From positions 127,429,221 through 127,493,220 of the forward strand of contig CM077158.1 in NCBI GenBank assembly GCA_039583875.1: DNA of 64,000 nucleotides, in the 5' to 3' direction. Origin of the DNA: Platanthera guangdongensis. Its lineage: Eukaryota; Streptophyta; Magnoliopsida; Asparagales; Orchidaceae. Below the pieces are notes generated by a model that was not told the DNA's origin, ran no database searches, and saw nothing but the letters and a program-made list of their open reading frames with translations. Positions 11,090 to 23,032 of this stretch are shown here, in pieces (the first letter of the stretch is position 1; every line of letters starts with the position of its first letter). A program made the translations under genes and the position numbers.

Positions 11090-11554
11090 TCATATACCGA
11101 TATATCTAACATGACCGTCAAGCATTCTCTGTGCGAGAGGCTTTGTCAGTGGATCTGCAATGTTTTCTTCAATCGACACTCTGCTAATGCTCATATCTCC
11201 TTGATTGAAAATCTCTCGAATTAGATGCAACCACCGAAGTATGTGCTTGGAGCGTTGATGAGATCTAGGTTCGGAAGCAAGTGCAATTGCACTATTGTTG
11301 TCACAGTAGAGATCTACAGGTTGAATAATGCTAGGAACTACATCTAACTCGCCGATGAATTTCCTAATCCATACAGCCTCCTTCGATACATTTATAGCAG
11401 CGATATACTCAGCCTTAGTTGTAGAATCATCAATTGTCTCCAGCTTGGAATTTTTCCAGCTAACAACACCTCCATTAAGGCCAAATATGAAACCTGACTG
11501 AGACTTTGAGTCATCCCTGTCAGTCTGGAAGCTAGCATCCGTGTAACCCCTCAC
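11090..11554 (-). pseudogene. RNase H of element G
   Basis: 154 codons open. Copia RNase H blocks in order: YTDASFQTDRDDSKSQSGF (catalytic D), DSTTKAEYIAA (catalytic E), DLYCDNNSAIALA (catalytic D), RSKHILRWLHL, NIADPLTKPLAQRM. The frame ends at HVRYIGI, about 10 residues short of the usual end. It lies in a different frame from the reverse transcriptase block just upstream (11602-12060), so at least one frameshift separates them. It would degrade the RNA of RNA-DNA hybrids. Confidence 0.88.
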
Positions 11555-11601
11555 AAAAGCTCTTCCTCTGCACCAAAAAACAAGAACGTATCCTTAGTCC
11601 T

Positions 11602-12820
11602 TCACAAGTACTTCAAGATATTCTTAATGACAATCCAGTGAATTTCACCGAGATCAGACTGATACCTGCTAGTCATGCTCAAGGCATAGGAGACATCTGG
11701 TCTAGTACATATCATTGCATACATGATTGACCCAATTGCTGAAGCATATGGAATCAACTTCATGCGGTCCTTATCTTCATAAGACTTAGGACACTTGTCC
11801 TTAGAGAGACTCACACCATGAGACATGAGCAAGAATCTTTTCTTTGACTCAAGCATGTTGAACAGCTTCAACACCTTGTTAATGTACATACTTTGGGTGA
11901 AACCCAGCAACTTCTTCAATCTATCTCTATAGATCTTAATACCAAGTATATAAGTCGCTTCACCAAAGTCTTTCATTGAAAAGCAGTCCCCTAGGTTATT
12001 CTTAACAACTTGCATGGTTGCTTTGTCATTCTCGATAAATAGTATGTCATCTACATACAATATCAGAAAGATGACTATGCTCTCACTAATCTGTTTGTAA
12101 ACACAAGGTTCATCCTCATTTTTGATTAAACCAAAATCTTTGATCCTTTCATCAAAATGAAGATTCCAACTTTGAGAAGCCTGATTTAATATATAAATAG
12201 ATCTCTACAGCTTGCATATTTTAGTGGCTTGACCTGGAGATACAAAACCCTCGGGTTGTGTCATGTACACTTCCTCAAGGAGGTTTCCATTTATGAAAGC
12301 TATTTTGACATCCATCTGCCCGATCTCGTAGTCATAATACGCAGTAATAGCAAGCAGAATTGTGATGGACTTAACCATGGCAATAGGGGAAATGTCTCAT
12401 CATAGTCAATATATGAATTTGCTTGAAACCCTTAGCCACCAGTCGCCCTTTGAATTTTTGTACATTCCCATCCATGTCGGTCTTCTTCTTAAAGACCCAC
12501 TTGCACCCAATGAGTCTTACCCCCTTCAGGTGGTTCCACCAAGGTCTAAACTTAGTTTTTATACATGGAGTCCATTTCAGATTTCATGGCCTCAAGCCAC
12601 TTCTCAGAGTCTGGTCCACTCATAGCTTTTTGGTAGGTTGCATGCTCATCACTATGATCCATAAGCAACACATTACATATTTGAGATACGAAAAATCCAT
12701 ATCTCTCAGGCTTAAACCTTGGTCTATCTGATCTATATGGAACTTGTGTTTCCTATCCAGGTTCTCCAGCTACAATGACTTTTAGTCCTGGCTTAGGTTA
12801 CAATTCAGGTTCATTCACAT
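11602..12820 (-). pseudogene. Reverse transcriptase of element G
   Basis: The palm motif MYVDDILFIEND starts the open block 11602-12060, followed by FSMKDFGEATYILGIKIYRDR and the copia motif YASAIGSIMYAMICTRPDVSYALS. Upstream, fragments in other frames cover the fingers: EEVYMTQPEGFVSPGQ near 12240-12290. Several stops and frameshifts lie between 12060 and 12820. The usual length would be near 250 codons. Not functional. Confidence 0.8.
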
Positions 12821-14150
12821 TTCGTGGTCCTTAAACTTCTTCAAGCTTTACCCTTGTAGTCCTTATACTTAAGAACTCTTTCTCAAGAAATACACCAGTC
12901 CTCACAACAAACACTTTGCCCTCGGACGGTAGGTAGAAATAGTACCCTTTAGTTTCCTTAGGATACCCCACAAGATAACACTTACCTGATTTGGGTTCCA
13001 GCTTGTCGGGCATTTGACGTCGCACGTATGCCTAACAGCACCAAACATTAATGAACGACATAATAGGACACTTTCCAGTCCATATCTCATATGGTTTCTT
13101 TAGAACCGCTTTCGTTGGATCACGATTTAATGTTAAAGTAGCAGTTTCTGGAGCAAAACCCCAAAAGGAAACAGTCATATTTGAATGACACATCATCGAT
13201 CATACCATGTATAACAGAGTACGATTCCTCTGCTAAGACACACCATTATGATGTGGTGTTCTAGGTGGAATGAGCTGTGAAACAATACCACACTCTTTAA
13301 AATGATCACGAAACTCATGACTTAGGTATTCGCCAACTCGAAAAGATCAGAGTGCTTTAACCTTCTTACCCAACTGGTTCTCTACTTCATTCTTAAACTC
13401 TTTGAACTTTTCAAATGTTTCAGATTTGCACTTCATAAGATACATGTATCCATATCTACTGAAATCATCAATAAATGTAATAAAGTAGGAGTATATACCC
13501 ACCTCTGGCCATAGAACTCATGGGTCCACATACATCACTATGTACAATACCCAAGATATCATCAGCCCTCTCATTGTTTCCAGTGAAAGGGACATTAGTC
13601 ATCTTGCCTAACAAATAAGATTCACATCTCTCAAATGATTCATAATCAAATGTGTCCAATAGTCCATCTCTTTGGAGCTTGGAAATATATATTTCTCATT
13701 TATATGGCCCAAACAACAATGCCAGAGATACGTATGGTTCGTGTCATTCATTTTAGTCTTTTATTATTTTCTATGTTATAGATCTGATGGTCTAAGTTCA
13801 AAACATATAAACCATTAAACATTTGGGCTACACCATAACAAACATCATTCTTAAATATTGAACAACAATTATTCTTAATAATAAAAGAAAAACCAACCAT
13901 GTCCAATCATGAAATTGATATAATGTTTCAAGTTATGGAAGGAACAATATAACAGTTATCTAGTTCTATTATAAGCCCACTGCCGCAAATAAATACGGTA
14001 AACACCCACGATGACTGCAACAACTCCTACTTAGTTGCCCACACGTAGGTCCACCTCTCCTTTACTCAGCATTCTTCTCCTTCCCAGTTCCTGCACATTT
14101 ATACAAATGTGAGAACCACATCCGTCATCCTTTGTAGACCCTCAATGTAT
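12821..14150 (-). pseudogene. Protease-integrase region of element G
   Basis: At 13468-13659 the pre-integrase zinc segment and the start of the core read CESYLLGKMT then HSDVCGPMSSMARGGY, which holds the first catalytic D. At 12831-13090 the post-core segment reads GYPKETKGYYFY and KVFVVRTGVFLEKEFL. The stretch about 13750-14000 reads broken protease-to-integrase sequence. I could not find an intact protease active-site triplet. Frames differ between blocks, so this is a decayed copy. Confidence 0.7.
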
Positions 14151-14951
14151 AAAGGACAGTTCCTCCTCCAATGATCAGCCTTACCATAATGGTGGCACGT
14201 TCCCTCTTTCCCTAAACCTTCCTTTTTTTAGTGCAGAATACTTTGGCTCCAAAGCTGACTTAGGTCCTACCTTCATCTTCTTAAATCCATTGGCTTTGCC
14301 ACTGCCTTTATGCACCATCAGTATGGGGATAACAAGCTTGGCCTTCTTCATGTTGATCTCGGCAGTTCGCAACATGCCTAGAAGTTTGGGAATTGTCTTG
14401 TCTATTTCATTCATGTTATAGTTCAAAACAAACTGCTCATAACTATCCAGTAATGATTGCAGTATCAGGTCTGTGGACAACTCTTGGCCTAGAGGGAACC
14501 CAAGTCTTTAAAAGTTCTCGATATACCTAATCATCTTGAGTATGTGAGTCCCTACTAGGTCCCGAGCTCCCATCTTACACTGAAACAACTCCTTAGTGAC
14601 ATCGAATCTATCTTGACGAGCTTGCCGCTAAAACATTTTCTTGAGATGCTCGTCAATATCCTTGCAACCCATGTTCTCATGTTGCTTTTGGAGCTCAATG
14701 TTCATGGTCGCTAGCATGAGGCATTCGACGTCTATGGAGTCATCAAGGTACTTCTTGTAAGCATCCTTATAAACACGGGGTGCATACCCGACGGACTCAT
14801 CATGGGATTCCTCTTCCAAAACATAGAGCTTGCGCTCTTGCCTGAGAACAATTCTCAAGCTCCTATACCAGTCCAAATAATTCGTCCCTCTCAGCTTTTC
14901 CTTCTCAAGGATCGCTCGGTGGGACAAGGTGGAATGTGAACCACTTGCCAT
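14151..14951 (-). pseudogene. gag of element G
   Basis: The likely start is ATG 14951 (MASGSHSTLSHRAILEKEKL), which begins the usual copia gag; the open frame runs further upstream but lacks homology. The motif GTNYLDWYRSLRIVLRQE follows. The frame is open to a stop near 14628, then continues at 14181-14480. A zinc knuckle sits at about 14155-14197 as C-H-H-Y-G-K-A-D-H-W-R-R-N-C: the second Cys of CX2CX4HX4C is Tyr, as expected from a G-to-A change in TGT. Nucleocapsid function would be lost. Confidence 0.8.
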
Positions 14952-15941
14952 GGAAATTCTATAAGGATCAAGCAAAGTAAAATTAGTACTACATTTCAAA
15001 ATATAATTTATTCTTTCGATAAGTACTTTTATCAAAATAACTCCTATTATTTTTATCAAACTGATAACCCTCGATATCAATTTAAAGAGTTTATGCGAGT
15101 AACCCTCCTAGTGGATAAGATCCATATTTTACTAACACTATAAGTCAGCTTTGGCTTTTCTCTCACAATGCAGCTATTTTGGTATGCAACGCTTGCCAAT
15201 TGAATCACAATGCAATTCTTGTATGGCTGGTGAATTACGTTTTATTTGCATCCATCATATGGTTCATGCCAACCCTATGTTGATGGGCACTCAACCTTTG
15301 AGGTCACCCAGTTAAGTATGGCCCGATGTCGATAGTGGGATATAACAATTATCCGCTCGTACCCTTACCAAGATAGATTAATTCACCTTGCTTGGCAAGC
15401 CCACACTTCATCGATCGAGGCAGGAAGAGTGTCATTCATAGGAAGGCATCCGAACGCTTAATATTGCATAAGGGATTTTGAAACTTGATTAACTCTTTAA
15501 TCATGCTTAACACTAAACCAGTGTTCACATCAAACAAAACAAAATATCAGCAACCATGATACATATGCATCCCATATGTGCACTAGAAAATCATCATCAA
15601 CAATTGATGAGCTGGGATACATCTGAATATCTAGAACACTTCTAAATGTTCAGATTTACATGTACTGGACATGAGCAACACAAACTCCACTTACACAGTA
15701 GACAAGTTCATCACTTTATGTGTGAGATTCTAAAATCTACCACATACTTGGTTTCACAAACCAACAAAAGTGATGGTTACTGTTAAGGAGTAGCAACAAA
15801 GAAATCACATGCGTTCTTTGTGGGATTCCAAAAATAGATTTAGGCTTTTTAGAACACTTCTAAAATCTCCAAATCTACACGTCATGGATTTAGAAACTTC
15901 TGAAATAAGAAATATTACCGGCAACCTCGCTCTGATGCCAC
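14952..15941 (-). other. Leader and primer binding site of element G
   Basis: No gene in this ~990-bp stretch. The primer binding site at 15929-15940 reads TGGCATCAGAGC on the minus strand, one mismatch from the initiator-Met tRNA site TGGTATCAGAGC, and is separated from the LTR by one base. The remainder is AT-rich leader. Confidence 0.8.
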
Positions 15942-16419
15942 TGTTGGGTTTTACTAGACGGTACAATAGTTGTGCGGGCAGCAAAAATAGAGGACAAGAA
16001 AAAACCAAAAAAGTTCTGATATGGAAATATTCATGAATCAAGATGTAAAGCATATTGTAATAAAATTACCTTTGAGGGATTGAGTTTATACTCAACCAAG
16101 ATGCTCCAGAAAAATTCAGCAGGGCACTAGCAGCTTGAGTCCTGAGCGCAGAAATGTGTCTGCGCCTTTACAGGATAGTCACACGATCGAGAGAACCCGC
16201 AACAACATGTCGCACAAGCGCTAGGTCGGGAGAGGACACTCAGTGTCTCCACAGATTGCTAGATCTGTTAGAGGAGAGGCGGTGGCGGAGACACTCGCAG
16301 TGATCGAGATTGACGATGGCAGCGGAACGCTTCCATGGGGTTCTAGGGTTTCCGTCTTTCGCACAGTAACTGCTCGTGTGCTTAGAAGGAATGAATAGTA
16401 ATGTCCGTGAGAAGAAACC
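15942..16419 (-). repeat. 5' LTR of G, inner part (interrupted by B)
   Basis: On + it starts TGTTGGGTTTTAC next to the primer binding site, and ends at the AAACC duplication (16415-16419) created by element B. It resumes at 42343. Total LTR length is about 1.34 kb. Confidence 0.75.
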
Positions 16420-17149
16420 TGTTGAAGCCAAAACTTGACTTCGACAAGAGTTCGAAAAATAGGGGCGTAGCCAACACCTACTTTTCCCAAGCTCCGTCCT
16501 CCGACTGGCCGTGAAGGACAAGAAATTGACCCAAAGCCTCAGCAGGGAGGTCCCACCGCTTACCCGGAAGATCTTTGAGAGCTTCCCCTCCAAAGCCAAA
16601 AGCTGGGCTTGGAGCTACTCAGAAAGCACAGAAAAATCCTCACAAGTCCCGGGAAAAAATTCGTGCTTCTGAAGAACCCCTATGGGTCTATTTATAGTTT
16701 TCTGAGTTGGATCTGCAAATAACCATACTGAGCTGTCCTGAAATTATCAAAGTATCACTTGTTGGGTCTGCCAACAGCCAAACTCCACTGTTTTGAAGAG
16801 TTATATGCAGACCACCAAGGGCAAAAGGGTAAAATTACCCGGGGTAGAAGAGTAAAAACTCCCTTGGGTGTAGAAATGTAAAAACGACCTTCTTCTTATA
16901 TGGCTAGTAGGGGGTGCACCCGGCGGCGAGACGAATCCTCCTGCCCGTCTCTCCATCATTCTTTGCCGTGAGGCCTTCTCGCCGCTATGGTCATACTTGC
17001 GCCCTAAAGGAGGGAGTCTCGCCTACTATAGAGGCCACCCGTCTCGCCCCTTGCAAGTGGACCACCTTGGTCCCACTTGCATATCAGCACCTCTCGCCCG
17101 TTTCTTTTATTCGCACCGTGAGGGCCTTTCGTGAGCCCGAGATTGTACA
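16420..17149 (-). repeat. 3' LTR of element B
   Basis: 730 bp, on + from TGTTGAAGCC to ATTGTACA. The TATA box on minus is at 16689-16696 (TATAAATA). It matches the other B LTR closely, with scattered substitutions. The inner edge is followed at 17150-17168 by a pyrimidine stretch that on minus is the polypurine tract (aaaaagagtggagattg). Confidence 0.92.
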
Positions 17150-17348
17150 CAATCTCCACTCTTTTTGAGATTATTCTAAGCTCGAAAAGAATGTCCAACT
17201 GAGTCTCGTCATTAAGGCATATTTATGGGCGCATTCATGAGAGAATCGTTTATGAGGCCCCCCACCGGTGCCTATAAATATAGGATTCCTGACCCAAATA
17301 CAGGATTACCTCTTGCATACTCTCTTTCCTGAGCTTGAACTATTCATC
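17150..17348 (+). promoter_or_regulatory. Internal promoter region of antisense gene aORF-1 in B
   Basis: A core promoter pointing opposite to the element: CCTATAAATATA at 17271-17282, 76 bp before the ATG at 17349, with room for a start site near 17305-17315 and a short leader. It lies inside the element about 120 bp past the LTR. Copy A keeps the TATA but has lost the following ~70 bp. Confidence 0.65.
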
Positions 17349-18340
17349 ATGTCTCACATCCAGAGCTTTCACGAGCTCCTTGCACTGGTGCGTAAGCAGA
17401 ACAAGGCCAACTTGTCCACCTTTACTTCAACTCTTGTATGCCCCTTGTCCTCTTTACCACCCTCGTCTTCTCGCTTGAAGAAGGTAAAAATGGCTAACCC
17501 CTCCTCTTCTGCCGAGGATGCATCTCGCGCAGCCTTGGAAACCTACCCTACTCCTCCTCCCGCATCTCCCAGGGAGAAAGAGGTGAGCCCTCGCTTCTTT
17601 ATTACTCCTTCAACATCTGTGTCTGCCCTCTTTAAACTTTTTATTTCTGCAGGGAGCCCCTGCTGCTCTAAAACAACGAGAAGGTTCGCGATACGACACC
17701 GACGTCAACCGTGAAGATTCTGACTCGCAACCACCTTCCACTCCTCCATCTACTCCTCCCTGCGAGAGGAGGGACGACCCTTCCAAGGCTGTCGGGACCT
17801 CCCGTCCCATTGGTAAGGAACCTTGCCTCTCACTTCTCTGTCCCACTCGCTACTCCCTCACCCTCCTGCAGGAGCCTCTCTCACCTTGCCCTTCTACTCC
17901 TTCCGCAGGCGCCCAGACTGACTCGCTTAACTGAGGAGCACCCTGGCCGACCTGCCATCTCGCCTCTTCCTCCCTTGATGGGATTGAAGATTACCTTGGC
18001 GACCCTGCGAACCCGGCGGAAATGAGGCGCAAGACTGCCGAGTTCTTCCCAAAACACGCGCACATCATCCATTCGCTGACGCTGCGATTCGCTGACGCTG
18101 GATAAGCAGGCAGAGGATTGGCGCATCGAATGGTAGGAGAATGAGTGCGCTCGCCTATCTTCTGAGGCGGATACCGAGTTAGATGTCAATGGAACCAACC
18201 CTGACGCCATCATCAGCGAGATCGACATGCAGCTCCGTCTCGCACGCCGTGGGATGGAGTCTGTTCGCACTTTCCACTCACGCAGTAGACCTCGTTGTGC
18301 TGGAGCTCGCGGTGGTCGCTGGCAATTGCACCCGTACTGA
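17349..18340 (+). pseudogene. aORF-1 of B: antisense gene, spliced, function unknown
   Basis: Homologous to 5826-6779. Starts MSHIQSFHELLALVRKQNKAN. A first intron with GTGAGC after the codons for EKE (about 17583) and TTTCTGCAG before GGAGCCC (about 17652) matches intron 1 of A. A second likely intron starts GTAAGG near 17813 and ends CAG near 17909. The helical part (MRRKTAEF, LSSEADTELDVNG, DMQLRLARRGM) is kept but frames are broken near 17980-18140, including a small duplication of the CTGACGCTG segment at 18078-18101. It ends WQLHPY and TGA at 18340. No recognised family; probably dead. Confidence 0.65.
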
Positions 18341-18846
18341 AGGATGTCTGTCTCGCCTCTTCTCCTTTATCTTGTATTTGAATGCTATAATAATAATTAA
18401 GTAATGCTTTGTGCTACCCTCTCGCCAGCATTGTTAGAGAATTTGGTGCCCGCCATATGCGGGATGGCGTTTTTGAACATTTATTGCTGCTATTTTAATT
18501 TCATTTTCTTTAATTTCATTTAATCACTGTCCCGTGATTGCGACTGACCACTCAAATCGAGGTTTTTTAGGAGAGAGAGAGAGTGCAAAATGCCAGACGA
18601 CTCTTACCCTCCCCCTGTACATTTTCCCTCCCATTAATCATTTCACCATATTTGCTGTAAATACCCCGGCCCTGGATCAGAAGGATATCCGTGCCTCTCA
18701 CTCTTGCCGTGTCCAAGTTCTTTCCCCCTTGCTTCTTCCCTCTCGCCATTTCTTCTCGCTTCTTCCCCCCCCCCCCGGCCCTCTCGCCAACTTCTTTCTT
18801 ACTCTTTCTTTCTCCCTCCATCTCGCTTAAATCTATCTTGCCAAGA

Positions 18847-20821
18847 ATCGGTAAGAAAAGAGTTGAGGAAGGCGAGGGGCGCAGCCGCTACGGAAAGCGG
18901 TTCACAGACCATGACTTCCCGCTCAGCCGGCTTTCTGAGTAAGATTACCGCAGCTTTGTCCGTGAATATCTGGAGGAGCTTCTCGAGTCGCGGCCCCCCA
19001 AGGTTGGCGAGTCAATCAACACATATTATCCGGGATAGCTCGCCTTCACCGTCTCGCACTTTGAGGTGGGGTTGAGGTTGCCTTTATGGCCTGAGGTAAA
19101 GCAGGTTTTCAAGTACTTTGGCTTTGTCCCAGCGCAGTTCAACCCGAACGCCATTTCGGTGTTGATCGCCTTCGCATGCTACATGCGCCTGGAGCGCATT
19201 GAGTTCAGCTTGACGGTCTTCCGCAAGCTCTTCATCTATCATGCCAACGCCGACGACGTCTCGTACTTTACCGGACAAGGGCTCAAGGTATACGAGACAC
19301 CAAACAAAAATCACCATTGGCTCACGAGGTTCGTCTTCATCCGTGGCTACCGTGGTGACTTTGGGGGCATCCCGGTTGCGCCTGTGTCTCCCCCCTGAGA
19401 TTTTCTACGCATCTCCGCAGGTGGGAGGCCTAAAGAAGCTTTTGTACGATTACATCGTCAGTAAAAACTTCGAAGTCAACTTCCTGCGACGAGGCCTCGA
19501 CTCGCTGCCTCCAGTGCTCCACGGCAAAGGTACTCTCGCTTTCTTGTATCTCTTTGTGTCTGATTATTTCTCTGTCTCGCCTACTCATCGCCTTGTTTTA
19601 TTTTTTAGGGGAGCGAGTCATTCCAGTCCACCCTCCTTACAAAAGCAACATCCACCCCTCCAAGGGCCTTGGTCTCGCCAGCGTGGTAGTTGAGGCGGCG
19701 AGAGAGTCCTTGGCTCCTGCCCCTCTCAAGAGGCCCACAGGCGACATGGCCCCCTCTCGCTCCAGCCCTCCAGAGAAGATGAGAAAAGTTGTGGTTGTCT
19801 CCAAGGGGAAAAAGAAGATGACCCCAAAGGATAAGAAGGAGATATCGGGGTCCTTGAGCCCCATCTCTGTGGAGGGGTCGCACTCGCCCCGCTTGCCTCC
19901 CCAACAGGCCGTCTCGCCTACTGGCAAGACGACACTTCCCAATCAGCCTACCGCCAACACCAATCAACTAGCCACCACCACCTCTCGCGAAGGCACCTCC
20001 TCCAGCAGTCCCCCCCCCCTCCCACAAGAACTTCAACTTGGGCCCCGCGGTCCAAGATGCCGCGGGCGACCCTGTTCTGCTGTGGGGGCAGGACTTCAAT
20101 CACGTATCCATCTACACCCTCCTTCCCCCTTGGAAGGAGCAGGAAGTTCCCACCAGCAATGCCTTTGTCGTGGGGTACGACCTTTATGGTGGTCTCGACG
20201 CAGTCTCCCCTGAGAACTAGCCTACGCGAGATCTCGTCATGAAGTCCTCCCACGCCCGGATGCGCGCTTTGGAGTTCTCGCACAGCGCGTCCCACCGTCT
20301 AATTTATAACAACAAAAAATGGTCGGAGAGCGAGATGAGCCTGGCAGTAGAGCGGGAGAAATCAAAAGACCTCGCAAAATGGTTATCTGTCACCGAGTCC
20401 CTCCTCGCGAAAGCCCAGGGCAGCATTGTAAACCCTAGCCTTATCCTTGATTTGTCTTTTCAACTACTCTTGGCTAATGACTGGGTGTCTCGCAGGATGC
20501 AGAGATGGCAGAGCGGTTGCATTCGCGCGTGGCGGCCCTGGAGGAGGAGGTCAAGGACTTAAAAGCCCAGAACGCTCGCCTTCAGGACTACGCTGCGTCA
20601 TCGTCTCGCTGCCAACCCTTCCATGCTCTGTCGCACTACTCTTTTGATGAAGTCGAGGAGTAGTTCCGAGACGCTGGCATCAGGGTGGCAGAGCTGGTCC
20701 TGAAGATGATGAAGGTCCTAGGGGTCCTGAATGATGACTCAGAAATGATGACCGTCCGCGACATGGTCCCCCAGCTCTACGGCGAGGAGAGCGAGGATTT
20801 TGCTTCCGGCGAGGAGGACTG
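18847..20821 (+). pseudogene. aORF-2 of B: antisense gene with putative gypsy-type transposon domain
   Basis: Same gene as 3384-5377. The start codon is lost (ATC at 18847-18849 where A has ATG). The domain follows: RYGKRFTDHDFPLSRL, LRLPLWPEVKQVFKYFG, FNPNAISVLIAFACYM, NKNHHWLTRFVFIRG. Stops are at about 18940 and 19036. Intron 1 is 19530-19608 (GT...TTTTTTAG). Exon 2 shifts frame at a C-run near 20010-20020, has a stop at about 20218, and continues with LEFSHSASHRLIY. Intron 2 runs from GTAAAC near 20429 to CTCGCAG near 20494. The last exon reads VAALEEEVKDLKAQNARLQ, has one stop at about 20661, and ends ASGEED, TGA. The conserved intron positions in A and B support real splicing in the ancestor. 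Confidence 0.75.
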
Positions 20822-21496
20822 ACATACTAACTCCAAGATCCAGAATACCTCTCTCCTCTTCTTTTTGCTGCTGTTGTAAAATCTAAACTATCTTTTTGAG
20901 CCCTATTTTGTGATCTGTGACAGTGATAATCAATTATACATGCTTGTCTTGCTTGTTATTCGTTTCTTTGTTTTGCGAGTTGAGTTACTGCTCTGCCTGG
21001 GCCTACGAGACGGTGCTACCCACCAGTCTCGCCGACTCGCCTTTACTCCCTAAACTTTGCAATATTTCACTTGCTGCGAGACGACCCTCTGATACGCTCA
21101 CGCATGCGAGATGGTGCTACGTCTTGTCTCGCTGCCTTGCTGGAGAGTTGGCCCAGGGCGCGAGTCCTCACTTCCTTTACGTTGATCGTGAGATCTAACT
21201 GGTATAACCCTCTCGGCTCGCCTTAGGGTACTCCCGGCGCGAGTGGGATTTAGTTATATTACCTGCTCACCTCTTATTAGAGCGAGCCTTGTGTCTCGCG
21301 CGAGTGCCGACTCACCGAGGGCGAGACCGTCCCTGAGCCTGACAGCTGAGGGTGCCTCCACTCGCACTGCTCTAGTCTTTGCCTTAGTTTATTTTTCATA
21401 GTTTAGTTTTTGTAGAATTAAGCAGGGATATTGCTTAAAGATATTTTACCACCCATTCTGCCATCGAGTGAGCTCACTACCCTGCTTGCTTGACGA
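20822..21496. other. Spacer between aORF-2 and tandem array, element B
   Basis: No gene supported in about 675 bp. Rich in CTCGC/GCGAG (for example 21023-21040, 21100-21130, 21290-21330). It should include the 3' end of the antisense transcript. Confidence 0.5.
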
Positions 21497-22935
21497 GAGC
21501 CTGGGCAACTAGTCTACTTGGGGTCGTGCCGCGCTCGGGGTAGTGTAGAACCAAGGACAAAGAACCAGACCTCTCCCCCACACGCGAGCCTTCGGACCTG
21601 CCAGCTAATAAGAGCCTGCGTAGCGGGTCTACCTAGGGTTGAGCCACGCTCGGGGTAGTGCAGAACCAAGGACGAAGAACCAGACCTCTCCTCCATACGC
21701 GAGCCTTCGGACTGCCAGCTAATGAGAGCCTGCGCAGCGGGTCTACCTGGGGCCGAGCCGCGCTCGGGGTAGTGTAGAACCAAGGACCAAGAAGCAGACC
21801 TCTCCCCCACAAGCGAGCCTTCGGACCTGCCAGCTAATGAGAGTCTGCGCAGCGGGTCTACCTGGTGCCGAGCCGTGCTCGGGGTAGTGCAGAACCAAGG
21901 ACCAAGAACCAGACCTCTCCCCCACAGGCAAGCCTTCGGACCTACTAGCTAATGAGAGTCTGCGCAGCGGGTCTACCTGGAACTGAGCCGCGCTCGGGGT
22001 AGTACAGAACCAAGGACCATGAACCAGACCTCTCCCCCATAGGCGAGCCTTTGGACCTACTAGCTAATGAGAGCCTACGCAGCGAGTCTACCTGTGGCCG
22101 AGCCGCGCTCGAGGTAGTGTAGAACCAAGGACCATGAACCAGACCTCTCCCCCACAGGCGAGCCTTCGGACCTGACAGCTAATGAGAGCCTGCGCAAGGG
22201 GTCTACTTGGGGCCGAGCTGCGCTCGGGGTAGTGCTGAACAAAGGACCAAGAACAAGACCTCTCCCCCACAGGCGAGCCCTCGGACCTGCCAGCTAATGA
22301 GAGCCTGTGCAGCGGTCTACCTGGGGCCGAGCCGCACTCGTGGTAGTACAGAACCAAGGACCAAGAACCAGACCTCTCCCCCACATGCGAGCCTTCGGAC
22401 CTGCCAGCTAATGAGAGCCTACGCAGTGGGTCTACCATGGGCCGAGCCGCGCTCGGGGTAGTGCAGAACCAAGGACCAAGAAACAGAACTCTCCCCCACA
22501 GGCGAGCCTATGGATCTGCCAACTAATGAGAGCCTGCTCAGCAGGTCTACCTGGGGCGGAGCCATGCTCGGGGTAGTGCAGAACCAAGTAGCAAGAACTA
22601 GACCTCTCCCCCACAGGCGAGCCTTCGAACCTGCCAGCTAATGAGAGCCTGCGCAGCGGGTCTACTTAGGGCCGAGGACCGCTCGGGGTAGTGCAGAACC
22701 AAGGACCAAGAACCAGAACTCTCCCCCACAGGCGAGCCTTCGGACCTTCTAGCTAATGAGAGCCTGCACAGGAGTCTACCTATGGCTGAGACGCGCTCGG
22801 GGTATTTCAGAACCAAGGACCGAGAACCAGACCTCTCTCCCACATGCAATCCCTTGGACCTTCCAGCTAATGAGAGCCTGCGCAGCGGGTCTACCTATGG
22901 CGAAGCTGCGCTCTGGGTTGTGCAGAACCATCTTC
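21497..22935 (-). repeat. ~115-bp tandem array, about 13 copies, in element B
   Basis: The block GCTCGGGGTAGT and the block GCGAGCCTTCGG recur every 114-116 bp (for example 21584, 21699, 21813, 21928). Read on minus, roughly half of the unit matches the 112-bp unit of A: agcctgcgcagcgggtctac, the GGGGCCGAGCCG block, and CCCCCACAGGCGAGCC. The other ~45 bp are unrelated. Units are more diverged from each other than in A. Same place in the element, between integrase and aORF-2. Confidence 0.95.
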
Positions 22936-23032
22936 CTGCCATTAGAATTTCATAGTAGATAAAGTCAAGAAGTAATTTGAGAAATAAATTATAATGAACT
23001 TGATTTGAGTATACAACTTTTTCCCTCCCTTC
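22936..23032 (-). other. Spacer between integrase and tandem array in B
   Basis: A short AT-rich stretch just past the integrase stop, matching 1434-1540 of element A reversed. No gene. Confidence 0.6.

Larger units (their letters stand above)
11065..16419 (-). mobile_element. Element G: Tork-like Ty1/copia retrotransposon, 3' LTR missing
   Basis: Read on the minus strand from right to left: 5' LTR (43207-42343, then 16419-15942), primer binding site, leader, gag, protease, integrase, reverse transcriptase, RNase H. This copia order (integrase before reverse transcriptase) is clear. The RNase H end (RSHQRSKHILRWLHLIREIF, DPLTKPL) and the GTNYLDWYRSLRIVLRQE gag motif are typical of plant Tork-like copia elements. 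The 3' end of pol abuts element D at 11064/11065, so the 3' LTR is gone or lies beyond D. Element B is inserted in its 5' LTR. Reading frames shift several times. Confidence 0.85.
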
